From Bacteroidales bacterium (GTDB lineage Bacteria; Bacteroidota; Bacteroidia; Bacteroidales; WCHB1-69), in NCBI GenBank assembly GCA_017454945.1, contig JAFTCA010000041.1, positions 1 to 64,000 on the forward strand: a stretch of DNA of 64,000 bases, given 5' to 3'. Shown one piece after another: positions 5,497-13,459 of the stretch. Made by a program: the position numbers and the translations under genes. The notes below the pieces were generated by a model. The model was given only the letters and a program-made list of their open reading frames with translations, ran no database searches and was not told where the DNA came from. Position 1 is the stretch's first letter. The number at the start of each line of letters is the position of its first letter.

Positions 5497-6797
5497 TTCT
5501 TCAGCCGGTTGAGCAGGTTGTTGGACCCGCGCCGGGGTCTGCCGGTTTCATCCTCCTTTAACGGGTTTTGCAACGGTGTTTCAAAGGGAGTGAAGCTGTG
5601 CGCCATGCGCAGCTCCTCCTTCAGTTCCTCGTAGTTGTCGGGCTTGGGGATGTCGAACTCCTCGTAGATGTAGTCGTCATCGATGGGCAGTTTGTCGCTG
5701 ATGGAGTTGAGCACGTCCCATTTGGTCTTCAGCTCGTTCCAGTCCTTGTCGGGCGACTGGTACCAGATAACGCCGCCGGTAACGTTGATGCCGAAGCGTT
5801 TGAGGATGGCGCGGAACCGGGTGTTGAGCACAGCGAGCAGGAATCGTTTGTCGCTCTCGGTCTTCTCGTCCTCCACCTCCTTGTGGATTTCGCCCAAGGA
5901 GCGTGCGCCACGGTCGCCCTGTTCAGTGGTGAGGGTGTTGCCGAGTATGATTTTGGAGATGGAGGCGTCGCACGCCTGGATGAGGCGGTCATACACCTCG
6001 TTGCTGCCCGTAGAGCCGCCTGTTTCGTGGATTTTCAGCTCGGTGCTGCGGGGGTGGATGCTGTAGCCGGCACCGCCCCACTCCTGAAGTCCCTGCTCCA
6101 GCTTGGCACGCGTTGCCTCATCGTAATCGTCGTAAATCATCTCGCGGAACGGCATCCCGAACATCTCGGCGAACTGGCTCCAGTCGCCGAAACCGCCACG
6201 CTTGTAAATGACGTATTGCGCCGCCTTTACGAACAGCCCTTTGTCGGTGGGGTCACCCGCCCATATCATGTAGTTGGCCAGCGGCAGCTCCTTATACATC
6301 CAGTCTTTGGAGGTTGAAGACTGTTGTTTGCTAACACACTCAAAACCGTTTTCGGGATGCACGTGCTTGCGGGGTATGAGGTCGTAGTCGATCTTGTAGG
6401 TCTCCTCGTCCTCATCGTACCACACATTGTTCACTTGGATGAGCGTGTATCCCCATGCGATGCTGTTGTGCAGGTCGCGGATGAGCAGGCGCATATCGGG
6501 CGAATTGAGAAGATTGCTTATCTCCTCATCCTCCACGCCGTCGCGTACGAACACGAGCTCTTTGTTGAGCACTGCGTCCTGCCGTTTGCCCCAGGTGGCT
6601 TCAATCTGCCCGTCGAGCAGGATGTCCTCATACAGGTCGTACAAGGGCGTGCGATTGGGGTTGGTGATGTTCTCGAACGTCCAGATGGCGCTCTTCCAGT
6701 TCTCGATGTCCTGCGTGTTGTGTGGCGCGTTGTGGATCTGGATGTTCTGCACTATGATATTGTCGGGGGTCTTCCCCTGTTTTCTCTTTACGGCCAT
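5484..6797 (-). CDS. Portal protein, DUF935 / Mu gp29-like (437 aa)
   Basis: Forms the dodecameric channel at the head vertex through which DNA enters. DUF935 pattern throughout: LYEDILLDGQIEATWGKRQDAVLNKEL near residue 57-85, IPRKHVHPENG, EMFGMPFREMIYDDYD, and GNTLTTEQGDRGARSLGEIHKEV near 290-310, which is diagnostic. Length is in the normal range. It ends NRLKNFFF* at a slippery T tract, in the middle of the open MuF frame. Lies 3 nt after the gp36-like gene, so it belongs to one packaging/head operon read from 9516 leftwards. Confidence 0.93.
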   Translation of the reverse strand: MAVKRKQGKTPDNIIVQNIQIHNAPHNTQDIENWKSAIWTFENITNPNRTPLYDLYEDILLDGQIEATWGKRQDAVLNKELVFVRDGVEDEEISNLLNSPDMRLLIRDLHNSIAWGYTLIQVNNVWYDEDEETYKIDYDLIPRKHVHPENGFECVSKQQSSTSKDWMYKELPLANYMIWAGDPTDKGLFVKAAQYVIYKRGGFGDWSQFAEMFGMPFREMIYDDYDEATRAKLEQGLQEWGGAGYSIHPRSTELKIHETGGSTGSNEVYDRLIQACDASISKIILGNTLTTEQGDRGARSLGEIHKEVEDEKTESDKRFLLAVLNTRFRAILKRFGINVTGGVIWYQSPDKDWNELKTKWDVLNSISDKLPIDDDYIYEEFDIPKPDNYEELKEELRMAHSFTPFETPLQNPLKEDETGRPRRGSNNLLNRLKNFFF

Positions 6798-6800
6798 GGT

Positions 6801-7214
6801 TTAATATTGGTTTTTACGTTTGCGGTTGCCTCCGAATGAGACATACGAGGATGTGCCGGTGGTGCCGGTGAGGCGTATAAGCCCATCAATAGAGGCCCGT
6901 TCGGCCTGCACCTCTTTGAGAAACTTGATGGCATTGTTGTAGGCGGTGACACGGTTTTCGGGCATCGACACGGGGTTGGCTATGTTGAAGCAGTTATACA
7001 GAGCGATATCTCTTACGAGCTTCACCACCATTGGCAGCCGGCTGTCGCCACTCTTGGCAAACTCGGTCCTGATGTCATAGCGGGCTGTAAGGTAGCTTTC
7101 CACCTCCGCCTGTGCTTCGACAATGGCCTGTCGGGCGTTGTCGGCATTACGAGTCACCACAGCGATTTGCTCGCCACGTGCGCCTCGTTCAAGGTCTTCG
7201 GGTTGTAAATACAT
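6801..7214 (-). CDS. DUF1320 / Mu gp36-like head-tail connector protein (137 aa)
   Basis: MYLQPEDLERG... and the helical stretch VESYLTARYDIRTEF .. LPMVVKLVRDIALYNCF with PENRVTAYNNAIKFLKEV are the DUF1320 pattern (helical connector-type proteins near portals). In Mu the gp36 gene lies among the head genes; here it is just before the portal. The gene starts after a heptamer array at 7219-7253. Confidence 0.85.
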   Translation of the reverse strand: MYLQPEDLERGARGEQIAVVTRNADNARQAIVEAQAEVESYLTARYDIRTEFAKSGDSRLPMVVKLVRDIALYNCFNIANPVSMPENRVTAYNNAIKFLKEVQAERASIDGLIRLTGTTGTSSYVSFGGNRKRKNQY

Positions 7215-7218
7215 ATTC

Positions 7219-7253
7219 AGTTAAAAGTTGAAAGTTGAAAGTTAAAAGTTGGG
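7219..7253. repeat. Heptamer array TTAAAAG/TTGAAAG
   Basis: Four tandem units between the 82-aa gene and the gp36-like gene of the - strand operon. It lies in what would be the leader of the gp36 cistron. Confidence 0.8.
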
Positions 7254-7261
7254 TGCGCACA

Positions 7262-7510
7262 TTACTTTCCCTTTTGTGGATTGGTGTAATAAAGGCAAAC
7301 TTTTGTCAATTCAATATTGTCTTTAAGCCTTTTGTGCAGGATTCCCCGCGCTATGAGCAGATTGATATGTAAGCGGTCGTACACCCGTATTTTGTTGAAC
7401 ACTTGTATAACATAATGGCGTTTGCCTGTTAACTTTTGCATCCTGTCGGCATGACGGACGGCGTTGCGTACCTGAAGAAATCTGATAAGTCGTTTGCATA
7501 ATTCAATCAT
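7262..7510 (-). CDS. Small basic phage protein, unknown (82 aa)
   Basis: Pattern LCKRLIRFLQVRNAVRHADRMQ..TGKRHYVIQVFNKIRVYDR.HINLLIARGIL. Such short basic proteins are common next to terminase genes in Mu-like phages of Bacteroides relatives, without assigned function. It lies between the large terminase and the gp36-like gene and is read with them. No transmembrane part. Confidence 0.65.
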   Translation of the reverse strand: MIELCKRLIRFLQVRNAVRHADRMQKLTGKRHYVIQVFNKIRVYDRLHINLLIARGILHKRLKDNIELTKVCLYYTNPQKGK

Positions 7511-7529
7511 TTTGGTGAAACATTAAAGG

Positions 7530-9065
7530 TTAAACACGTCTTTTATTTCGAGGGCGTTTGCCCAAAATCATTTGCTCTGCTCCCTGTTGCCGCACTTTCT
7601 GTGCAGCGATGAACACCGCACCCTCCACGCAGTCGGGGCCGTCGGCAGGGGCTTTGAGCTGCGGGGTCACCAGCAGGAACTGTTCCGCAAGGCGCTCCAT
7701 GTGAGGATTGCTCCGCTCGGCTTCGTTGAACACCAGGCGGCAGTTACGGTTGAGCGGTTCCAGATTGCCTTCTATACGGCTGAACTTGTCGGGCTTCTTG
7801 CGGGTGTCGGGCACCATGTTCAGCCAATAGCCCTTTTCCTTGCCCTTGGCCGCAAACAGCGGTATGAACACCTGTTCGTAGAAAGGATCCTGAAGGGTGT
7901 TGTTCTCAACATAATTGTATAGCTGTGCCGAAGTGCCTCCGAAACTCTCGTTGATGTCGTAGAACCACTCCACGAATTCGGCGTTGGTGGCATGGTCGAG
8001 CCTGCAGCGCAGTATATAGAAAATGCCGTCGAGCAAACCAACAGCACACACTGCCTTCATAGAATCGGCCTTGTTTTTAGAGTTTGACGGTGCGGGGTCA
8101 CCGTAGATGATGATGTGGCGGAAACGGTTGGCAGCAGGCACCTTCCCCCATGTCAGTTCCTTGAACACATCACCCTCTGACAGAGGGTTATTGAAATACT
8201 CTTGCTGAGCGGCCCGGGTGCTGATTTTGGAGAGGATGAAATCAATGTCCTCCTCGCTGTTTTTGCTCCATGATGACTTCCCGTTTTTGTCGCGGATATT
8301 GATGATGTCGAACTTGTCGGCGGCTTTGCCGGCGCGGGCGATGCAGCAGTCCTTTGCGATGACATTGCCGTTGAAAAGGATTCGGGCATCACCCGATACG
8401 GATATGGTAGGAATTAGTGCCTGCTCTATCCAGTCCCACTTTTGCTTGATGCGGTCGGGATTACGGCATTCCTCGTCGGTGTCGATATCATCAATGAGGA
8501 TGAAATCGGGACGGGCGGCCTCGTTACGGGTACCACGGGGCGATTGTCCCGCACCCAGCGCGCGAAATGAGCAGCCACACTTGGCGATGAACTCGCCGGC
8601 TTCCCAGTGGCCCGCCACTACTTGTTCGCCATAGTCGTTGATGATGCGCAGATTCTTTTCCAGCTGCATCATAAACGGTAGCATCAGACGGCAGGCGTTG
8701 TCGTAACTGTTGGAAACCATCAGGAAGTTGCGTATCTTGCCAGTGAGGGCCAGAAGCAACACCTCGAACATGGAACGCGCCGACTTGGCCAGCTCGCGGC
8801 TCCAGGCACGCACCTCATACCAGCGGCGGTGCGCGAACAGGCGTTTTGTGGCCGCGATATGGAACGGCGCGGGCTCGGCGGTGCAGTATTTCGGGAAATA
8901 GTATTTGAACCACTCCTCCGGATTGGCTTCGAGATGCGCGATGCGTTTCTGCCGCTCTATCTCGGTTTCAGTGCTGTCAACCTCCACATCGGAAATGAAC
9001 TGGCTGTAGTATTCCTCCCAGTCCTTTAGCAGCTGTTTGTCGGTGGGTTTGCGTATCTTGGCCAT
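7530..9065 (-). CDS. Terminase large subunit (511 aa)
   Basis: ATP-driven DNA packaging motor with nuclease domain. Residues 85-98 (VRAWSRELAKSARS) are in the place of the Walker A, in the deviant form usual for Mu gp28-type enzymes. DFILIDDID at 187-195 is the Walker B with catalytic acid, and GAGQSPRGTR at 171-180 the conserved loop before it. The C-terminal RNase-H-like nuclease begins around IIIYGDPAPSNSK near 325 and includes an acidic second site further on. Directly follows the small subunit with a 1-nt gap. Full length. Confidence 0.93.
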   Translation of the reverse strand: MAKIRKPTDKQLLKDWEEYYSQFISDVEVDSTETEIERQKRIAHLEANPEEWFKYYFPKYCTAEPAPFHIAATKRLFAHRRWYEVRAWSRELAKSARSMFEVLLLALTGKIRNFLMVSNSYDNACRLMLPFMMQLEKNLRIINDYGEQVVAGHWEAGEFIAKCGCSFRALGAGQSPRGTRNEAARPDFILIDDIDTDEECRNPDRIKQKWDWIEQALIPTISVSGDARILFNGNVIAKDCCIARAGKAADKFDIINIRDKNGKSSWSKNSEEDIDFILSKISTRAAQQEYFNNPLSEGDVFKELTWGKVPAANRFRHIIIYGDPAPSNSKNKADSMKAVCAVGLLDGIFYILRCRLDHATNAEFVEWFYDINESFGGTSAQLYNYVENNTLQDPFYEQVFIPLFAAKGKEKGYWLNMVPDTRKKPDKFSRIEGNLEPLNRNCRLVFNEAERSNPHMERLAEQFLLVTPQLKAPADGPDCVEGAVFIAAQKVRQQGAEQMILGKRPRNKRRV

Positions 9066-9066
9066 A

Positions 9067-9516
9067 TCAGAGACAGGATTTGATGTAGGCGTTGAAGAGA
9101 CGTGCTACCTCCTTGCTGGTGTCGAACCCGGAGGTTTTGCGCACAAAGGAGAGAAACTCCTTGCCAGTGGCCATCTTCTCAGCTATGTTGGTTTCGGTTT
9201 CAAGATTCTTGATAGCAGCAGTGATTTTCAGGATGGCGTCCGCATCCTTGGACCCGGCGAAGTCGTTGCCTTCGCCACGTTCCTCGATGGCATCGTTGAG
9301 TCTGCGCAACTGCCTGTACAATCGTGCCAGCTGTTCCTCCTTGCCGACCAGCAGCGAGGTTTGCAGTTCCTCCCACTTGCCTTCTTTGACCCATTTGCAC
9401 ACGGTTACCTTGCTTATTCCCACCTTCTCGGCAATCTCAGCCTGGGTTATACTTGAATCGTTCAAGTATAACTGGCGGGCGTAGTCTTTTTTCTGTTCTC
9501 TTGTCAATTCTGCCAT
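9067..9516 (-). CDS. Terminase small subunit, DUF1804 / Mu gp27-like (149 aa)
   Basis: N-terminal helix-turn-helix (ITQAEIAEKVGISKVTVCKWVKEGKWEE, residues about 18-45, quoted in part) followed by coiled-coil-like helices. This is the usual build of small terminases that recognise phage DNA and load the motor. First gene of the - strand late operon, with a -7 box at 9539-9546. Confidence 0.85.
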   Translation of the reverse strand: MAELTREQKKDYARQLYLNDSSITQAEIAEKVGISKVTVCKWVKEGKWEELQTSLLVGKEEQLARLYRQLRRLNDAIEERGEGNDFAGSKDADAILKITAAIKNLETETNIAEKMATGKEFLSFVRKTSGFDTSKEVARLFNAYIKSCL

Positions 9517-9538
9517 AAGTCCATCATAAAAATCACGG

Positions 9539-9546
9539 CAAAAATA
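9539..9546 (-). promoter_or_regulatory. -7 element TATTTTTG for packaging operon
   Basis: Complement of caaaaata, 23 nt before the terminase small subunit ATG. No clear -33 box at the standard distance; a phage activator may stand in for it. Confidence 0.55.
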
Positions 9547-9640
9547 GAAAGCAAACCCAATGAAAATTGTAGATGTGGCAAAGGGTTATATGGTTATACC
9601 ATACATATATACAAAATAAAAATATGTCAAATTCGGGATT

Positions 9641-9648
9641 TATTTTTG
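9641..9648 (+). promoter_or_regulatory. -7 element TATTTTTG for capsid/tail operon
   Basis: Followed after 16 nt by a REP-like palindrome and then the protease ATG at 9709. It diverges from the 9539 promoter about 95 bp away. The region 9547-9640 between them is AT-rich, without an evident -33 box, and would be the place for a late activator. Confidence 0.55.
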
Positions 9649-9664
9649 CGACGGATTTTCAAAT

Positions 9665-9692
9665 GTAGAGACGTGCCATGGCGCGTCTCCAC
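9665..9692. repeat. 28-bp REP-like palindrome in late leader
   Basis: GTAGAGACGTGCCA followed by TGGCGCGTCTCCAC; 14-bp arms with one mismatch and one G-T pair. It belongs to the GTAGAGACG...CGTCTCTAC type of palindromes known from many Bacteroidota and cyanobacterial genomes. It would fold in the 5' leader of the capsid operon. Confidence 0.75.
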
Positions 9693-9708
9693 AAAAACAA
9701 CATACACA

Positions 9709-10818
9709 ATGGCAAAAACCAAAACGGCAAAGCGGAAAGAAAGTTTCGAGATGTACCTGTACGGCATTATCGGACGGGGTTTGGACATAGACACCAACGA
9801 ATTGATAACCACTATTGAATCAAAACGCAAAGAAGGTGTGCGCTCGTTCACCTTTTATGTGAACAGCGATGGCGGAGAGGTGGCACAGGGCAGCGCACTG
9901 TTCAACTACCTGGACCGCACCGATGTGGACATCACATGGGTGGTGGACGGCATCGCCGCCTCGATGATGGCGGTACTCATCACCAACCCCAAGCACCGCG
10001 TGAAGGCAGCCCGCCATGCCAAGTTCATGTACCACCGCGTAAGCGGTTATGTGTATGGCAATAGCGACGAAACGCGTGCCGCTGCCGACATGATGGATAA
10101 CTTTGAGAGAACTCTAATCGAAATGACGGCTTCCCGTATCGGCAAGACTGCAGAGGAAACCCGCAGTCTCTATTTCGACGGTGTGGACCATTGGCTGAGT
10201 GCGGAAGATGCGGTGCAGGCCGGGTTGTGCGATGAAATTGTGAACACAAATATGAATCTAAACGAGTTGGACCACATTACGGATGCTCGTAGTGCCTACA
10301 ACTTTTATAATAACCAAATTATTAACTTAAAACAGCAAAAAATGGATGAAAAAGCTTTTGCCATGGCGCTAAACATGAGCGAGACCTCCACCGAGGCCGA
10401 AATGCTTGACGGTTTGCGCAGTGTGGTAAACGAAAGGGAAACTCTCCGTCAACAGCTGCAGGCAGAAAAAGAAAAAGTGTCGGGGCTTGAAAACCGCATC
10501 CGCGAGTTTGAAGCTTCAAAGGTGAAGAACCTTATTGATGCCGCTGTGGCTGACAAACGTATCGGAGAGGACGACCGTGATGCCTACACCAAGTTGGCCG
10601 AACAAGATTTTGAGAACACCGAGAAGATTTTGAACAAGATGCAACCGGTGACAAGAATCAAAGACAGCCTGAAACCCGGCGACACTTCCAAAGAGGAAGC
10701 AGACTGGGACTGGGACAAATACCACCGTTCCGGCAGATTGGAAAACCTTAAACAAAACAACCCCGGCCGCTATGCGGAACTGTATAAGAACAAGTTCGGC
10801 TGCGACCCCAAAAACTAG
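9709..10818 (+). CDS. ClpP-like prohead protease fused to scaffold domain (369 aa)
   Basis: Residues 45-120 form the Clp fold: FYVNSDGGEVAQGSA, VVDGIAASMMAVL with predicted nucleophile Ser85, and KFMYHRVSG with predicted His109. This is the S14-type head maturation protease. From about 212 (MDEKAFAMALNMSE) the protein is helical and charged with coiled coil, as a scaffold. Met212 at 10342 follows an AT-rich stretch and could be an internal start giving scaffold alone, as in Mu I/Z or lambda C/Nu3. The ATG at 9709 is chosen because the leader palindrome precedes it. First gene of the capsid/tail operon. Confidence 0.88.
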   Translation: MAKTKTAKRKESFEMYLYGIIGRGLDIDTNELITTIESKRKEGVRSFTFYVNSDGGEVAQGSALFNYLDRTDVDITWVVDGIAASMMAVLITNPKHRVKAARHAKFMYHRVSGYVYGNSDETRAAADMMDNFERTLIEMTASRIGKTAEETRSLYFDGVDHWLSAEDAVQAGLCDEIVNTNMNLNELDHITDARSAYNFYNNQIINLKQQKMDEKAFAMALNMSETSTEAEMLDGLRSVVNERETLRQQLQAEKEKVSGLENRIREFEASKVKNLIDAAVADKRIGEDDRDAYTKLAEQDFENTEKILNKMQPVTRIKDSLKPGDTSKEEADWDWDKYHRSGRLENLKQNNPGRYAELYKNKFGCDPKN

Positions 10819-10823
10819 TCATT

Positions 10824-11216
10824 ATGTATATCAAGAAAGAAACTAACGCAAGTTACAATTTCGTGGCTCCCAACATCGAAAAGGATGCCGACAAAAAGGT
10901 GGAAGTCGTATTCCCCACTTCTGAACTGGTGCAACCCGCACTCAGTTCTCACGCCGCCACTGTCAACGTGGAGCGTGAAAACACCATTATTGATTTGGGT
11001 ACCATGGACGGTGCCACTACCCTAACCATCACGCCAGGCAACAGTCTTAACATCGGCGCACGTGTCATTGTAAAGGCTGCCAGCGACGGCACGGCAAGAG
11101 CCTTGACCGTGAAGAAGGATGCCGACACCACCGTTGCCACCGTGAGCGGTACGGCCAGCACCACCAAGGTTAAGCAATTCGTGTGGACCGGTGACGCATG
11201 GATTATGATTGATTAA
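10824..11216 (+). CDS. Probable head decoration/stabilisation protein (130 aa)
   Basis: Lies between protease/scaffold and major capsid gene, where decoration proteins are coded. After an acidic-basic N-terminus it is rich in beta-strand (NTIIDLGTMDGATTLTITPG, SLNIGARVIVKAAS, FVWTGDAWIMID), like a trimeric head fibre or decoration domain. No named family recognised; call rests on position and beta content. Confidence 0.6.
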   Translation: MYIKKETNASYNFVAPNIEKDADKKVEVVFPTSELVQPALSSHAATVNVERENTIIDLGTMDGATTLTITPGNSLNIGARVIVKAASDGTARALTVKKDADTTVATVSGTASTTKVKQFVWTGDAWIMID

Positions 11217-11238
11217 TAACAATTAAAACAAAACGACT

Positions 11239-12357
11239 ATGAAAGGACTGAAATTCTTTATGAGCTTGATGGTCGCAATGTTGTTTGCGACCTTTGTAGG
11301 CGCGGCCACCACGCCTGCCGTAGGTGTCGCCACTTTCGTGGCTTCTAACCTCATTCACATTCCCGCCGGTTCTCTGGGAATGGCTGTCACTCCGGAAATC
11401 TGGACTGAATATATTATCGGGAACCTTTTCAAAAACAATGAATTCCTGTTGCACTCGATTGATGAGTCGCAATATGTGATTGGCGGAACCGTAGTGCACA
11501 TTCCGCAAGCAGGTTCGCCCAGCGGTGTGGAACGCAACCGTTCCTCGTTGCCGGCTACTATCACCCGTCGCAAGGATGTGGATGTCACGTATGCATTGGA
11601 TGAATTCACTACCGACCCGCGCTTTATTCCATACGCCGACAAGGTGGAACTGAGCTATGACAAGATGGACAGCTGTATGAGCGAGGACATGATGTACCTG
11701 CATCAGCTGACTGCCGAAGCCATGCTCTACAACTGGCGCCCCACATATTTCATCAAAGCATCCAAAACCAAGAATGCTGCCTATACTATCCATGGCTCTA
11801 ACTTAAGAACAGGTGTATGTGTGGATGATTTTGCCAAAGCCAAGGCCATCTTCAACAAATGGGGTATTCCTAAAGAAGACCGCTATGTCATCCTTAACAG
11901 CGAGATGTACGAACAGTTATGTGCAGATGTTCGTGCTTCACAGAACGAAAATCTCTCTGCTATCTACGACAATGCCACTGGCAGACTTGTAAAACTGGAA
12001 AGCTTTACCATTGAAGAAAGATCCACAACGTTGATGGCCTCCAACTCAACCTTAAGTGCCGTTGCTGGAACAAAATATTTCAAGTGGACCAGCAATGACC
12101 TCACTTATAGTGTGGAAGCTTACGAAGCTATAGAAAATGGCGCCAAGGATGCAGGCACAACCGACTGTTGCTATGGTCTCTTCTGGCATCCCAGCTGCGT
12201 GGCCCGTGCTATGGGTTCCACTCAGATGTTTGCCAAGGAAGGCGACCCCACCTATTATGGTGACATCTACAGCTTCCTGCAAAGATTAGGCGGTCGTGCA
12301 CGCCGTGCCGATGGCAAAGGTGTGCTGGGTCTGATCCAGGAATATCACGCATCCTAA
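11239..12357 (+). CDS. Major capsid protein (372 aa)
   Basis: HK97-fold type by pattern and place: WTEYIIGNLFKNNEFL .. VHIPQAGSPSGVERNRSSLP .. DEFTTDPRFIPYADKVELSYDK near the N-terminus, and a C-terminal GRARRADGKGVLGL. In Mu-like phages of Bacteroidota the protein looks like this. Odd: the first 22 residues (MKGLKFFMSLMVAMLF...) read as a signal peptide ending AxA (VGAATT). It may be a cleaved scaffold-like delta sequence, or a real targeting sequence. Context fits: protease/scaffold and decoration genes precede it. Confidence 0.85.
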   Translation: MKGLKFFMSLMVAMLFATFVGAATTPAVGVATFVASNLIHIPAGSLGMAVTPEIWTEYIIGNLFKNNEFLLHSIDESQYVIGGTVVHIPQAGSPSGVERNRSSLPATITRRKDVDVTYALDEFTTDPRFIPYADKVELSYDKMDSCMSEDMMYLHQLTAEAMLYNWRPTYFIKASKTKNAAYTIHGSNLRTGVCVDDFAKAKAIFNKWGIPKEDRYVILNSEMYEQLCADVRASQNENLSAIYDNATGRLVKLESFTIEERSTTLMASNSTLSAVAGTKYFKWTSNDLTYSVEAYEAIENGAKDAGTTDCCYGLFWHPSCVARAMGSTQMFAKEGDPTYYGDIYSFLQRLGGRARRADGKGVLGLIQEYHAS

Positions 12358-12392
12358 ATTACTGAACTAAAAACCTTTTGAGAGACGCAGAT

Positions 12393-12803
12393 ATGGAACC
12401 GAGAGGCCTTCGCAACAACAACCCCCTGAACATTCGCCGTAACCCGGACCACTTCTTAGGTGAGGTGGTGCCGGGAACGGATCCGTTGTTCAAGCAGTTT
12501 GAGAGCGCGGCCTACGGCTACCGTGCAGCCTTTGTGATACTGTACACCTATCTGTGTCGTGGACTGAATACGATTGAGAAGATCGTTAGGACGTGGGCAC
12601 CACCCACCGAAAACAATACGGAGAGCTACATTGCTCACGTAGCGCAACGCAGTGGCGTGGGACGGACGAAGGTGCTGACGACCGAAACCGGCGGCGACTA
12701 TCGCAAGATAGTGGCCGCCATGAGCCACTGCGAGAACGGTGTTCCGGCAGTGATGGTGGATGTGGAAGCAGGGTTTAAACTGCAATTTTCAATTCACAAT
12801 TAA
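12393..12803 (+). CDS. P5-like / lytic transglycosylase-type endolysin candidate (136 aa)
   Basis: N-terminus RGLRNNNPLNIRRNPDHFLGE, followed by FKQFESAAYGYRAAFVIL and TWAPPTENNTESYIAHVAQRSG, is the pattern of structural protein P5-like proteins. These are lysozyme-fold proteins used for peptidoglycan passage or lysis. The two genes after it each have an N-terminal membrane segment, so 12393-13459 is probably a lysis cassette set within the head genes, as in many Bacteroidota Mu-like phages. The last codons (SIHN*) lie in an AT repeat. Confidence 0.72.
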   Translation: MEPRGLRNNNPLNIRRNPDHFLGEVVPGTDPLFKQFESAAYGYRAAFVILYTYLCRGLNTIEKIVRTWAPPTENNTESYIAHVAQRSGVGRTKVLTTETGGDYRKIVAAMSHCENGVPAVMVDVEAGFKLQFSIHN

Positions 12804-12812
12804 CAATTTACA
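12780..12812. repeat. CAATT-type tandem short repeat
   Basis: Units caatttt, caattca, caattaa, caattta, caatta: 7-8 bp degenerate tandem. It supplies the stop of the gene ending at 12803 and the leader of the gene at 12816. Confidence 0.8.
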
Positions 12813-12815
12813 ATT

Positions 12816-13136
12816 ATGGGTGTGACGGAGACGGTTTTGGCAATATTGAATGTGTTGCTTGGCGGCGGGCTGATTGTGACGCTGGCCACACTGCGCAGCC
12901 AACAGGCCAAAGCACGCGAAGAGGCCAAGAGCCTGGCTCTTGACAACGACAAGAAGGTGAGCGATATGGTGAACGAGTATTTTGTGGAGCCGCTGAAAAA
13001 GGAGATTACTGCCTTGAGACGCGAGATGTTGCGTCTGCGCAAGGCCATAGAGAGGATTCCCGAGTGCCCCCACGCTGCCGAGTGCCCGGTGAAGGAATCG
13101 CTGAAAGAGAGTGAAGAGTTAAAAGTTGAGAGTTAA
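12816..13136 (+). CDS. Membrane-anchored coiled-coil protein, lysis (holin/spanin-like) candidate (106 aa)
   Basis: One N-terminal transmembrane segment (VLAILNVLLGGGLIVTLA, residues about 7-24), then a long helical coiled coil rich in Glu, Lys and Arg to residue 90, then CPHAAECPV. This build is that of an i-spanin or a type of small phage membrane protein; the family is not recognised. The end of the coding sequence (ELKVES*) is written in a heptamer array. Confidence 0.6.
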   Translation: MGVTETVLAILNVLLGGGLIVTLATLRSQQAKAREEAKSLALDNDKKVSDMVNEYFVEPLKKEITALRREMLRLRKAIERIPECPHAAECPVKESLKESEELKVES

Positions 13137-13158
13137 AAGTTAAAAGTTAAAAGTTAAA
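13114..13158. repeat. Heptamer array TTAAAAG, overlaps gene end
   Basis: Six units of (gag)ttaaaag. The first two encode residues LKVES and the stop of the gene ending at 13136; the rest fill the gap before 13166. Confidence 0.85.
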
Positions 13159-13165
13159 AGGTGAT

Positions 13166-13459
13166 ATGAAAAAGTGGACCTGGATACTGATGGCTGTATT
13201 GGCTGTGATAACCTCACTGGCCATTACCATTGCAACGCTCGAAGGCGCCCACCGGCGGTCACTTGCCAAGCAGGTGAAAGAGCAGTCGGTGGTTATAGAC
13301 AGCCTTCTGAAGCGCAAACCGGCCATGATGGATGTGAAGCTGTATGTGACCGACCGCAGCAAGAACAACATCTACGGCCGTTACAACAAGGGAACCATCA
13401 CCATTCCGACCGTGAAGACCTACAAGCTGGAAGTGGACTCATTAGCAATTTATAATTAA
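13166..13459 (+). CDS. Small membrane protein, lysis cassette candidate (97 aa)
   Basis: N-terminal membrane segment (WILMAVLAVITSLAITIA) followed by a short helix (LAKQVKEQSVVIDSLLKRK) and a C-terminal part with beta look (MDVKLYVTDRSKNNIYGRYN). Typical of spanin-like or unknown DUF6549-type small phage proteins of Bacteroidota. The last residues (LAIYN*) come from the following AT repeat. Confidence 0.6.
   Translation: MKKWTWILMAVLAVITSLAITIATLEGAHRRSLAKQVKEQSVVIDSLLKRKPAMMDVKLYVTDRSKNNIYGRYNKGTITIPTVKTYKLEVDSLAIYN

Noticed and set aside
5568..6317. 249-aa open frame on the + strand opposite the portal gene
   Set aside because: Mirror of the portal codons; composition (Val/Leu/Gly rich, no start context, no motif) is that of a shadow frame, and the portal is certain.
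13114..13158. Heptamer arrays as CRISPR or as phage attachment sites
   Set aside because: Units of 7 bp without spacers; they recur inside the phage, not only at its end.
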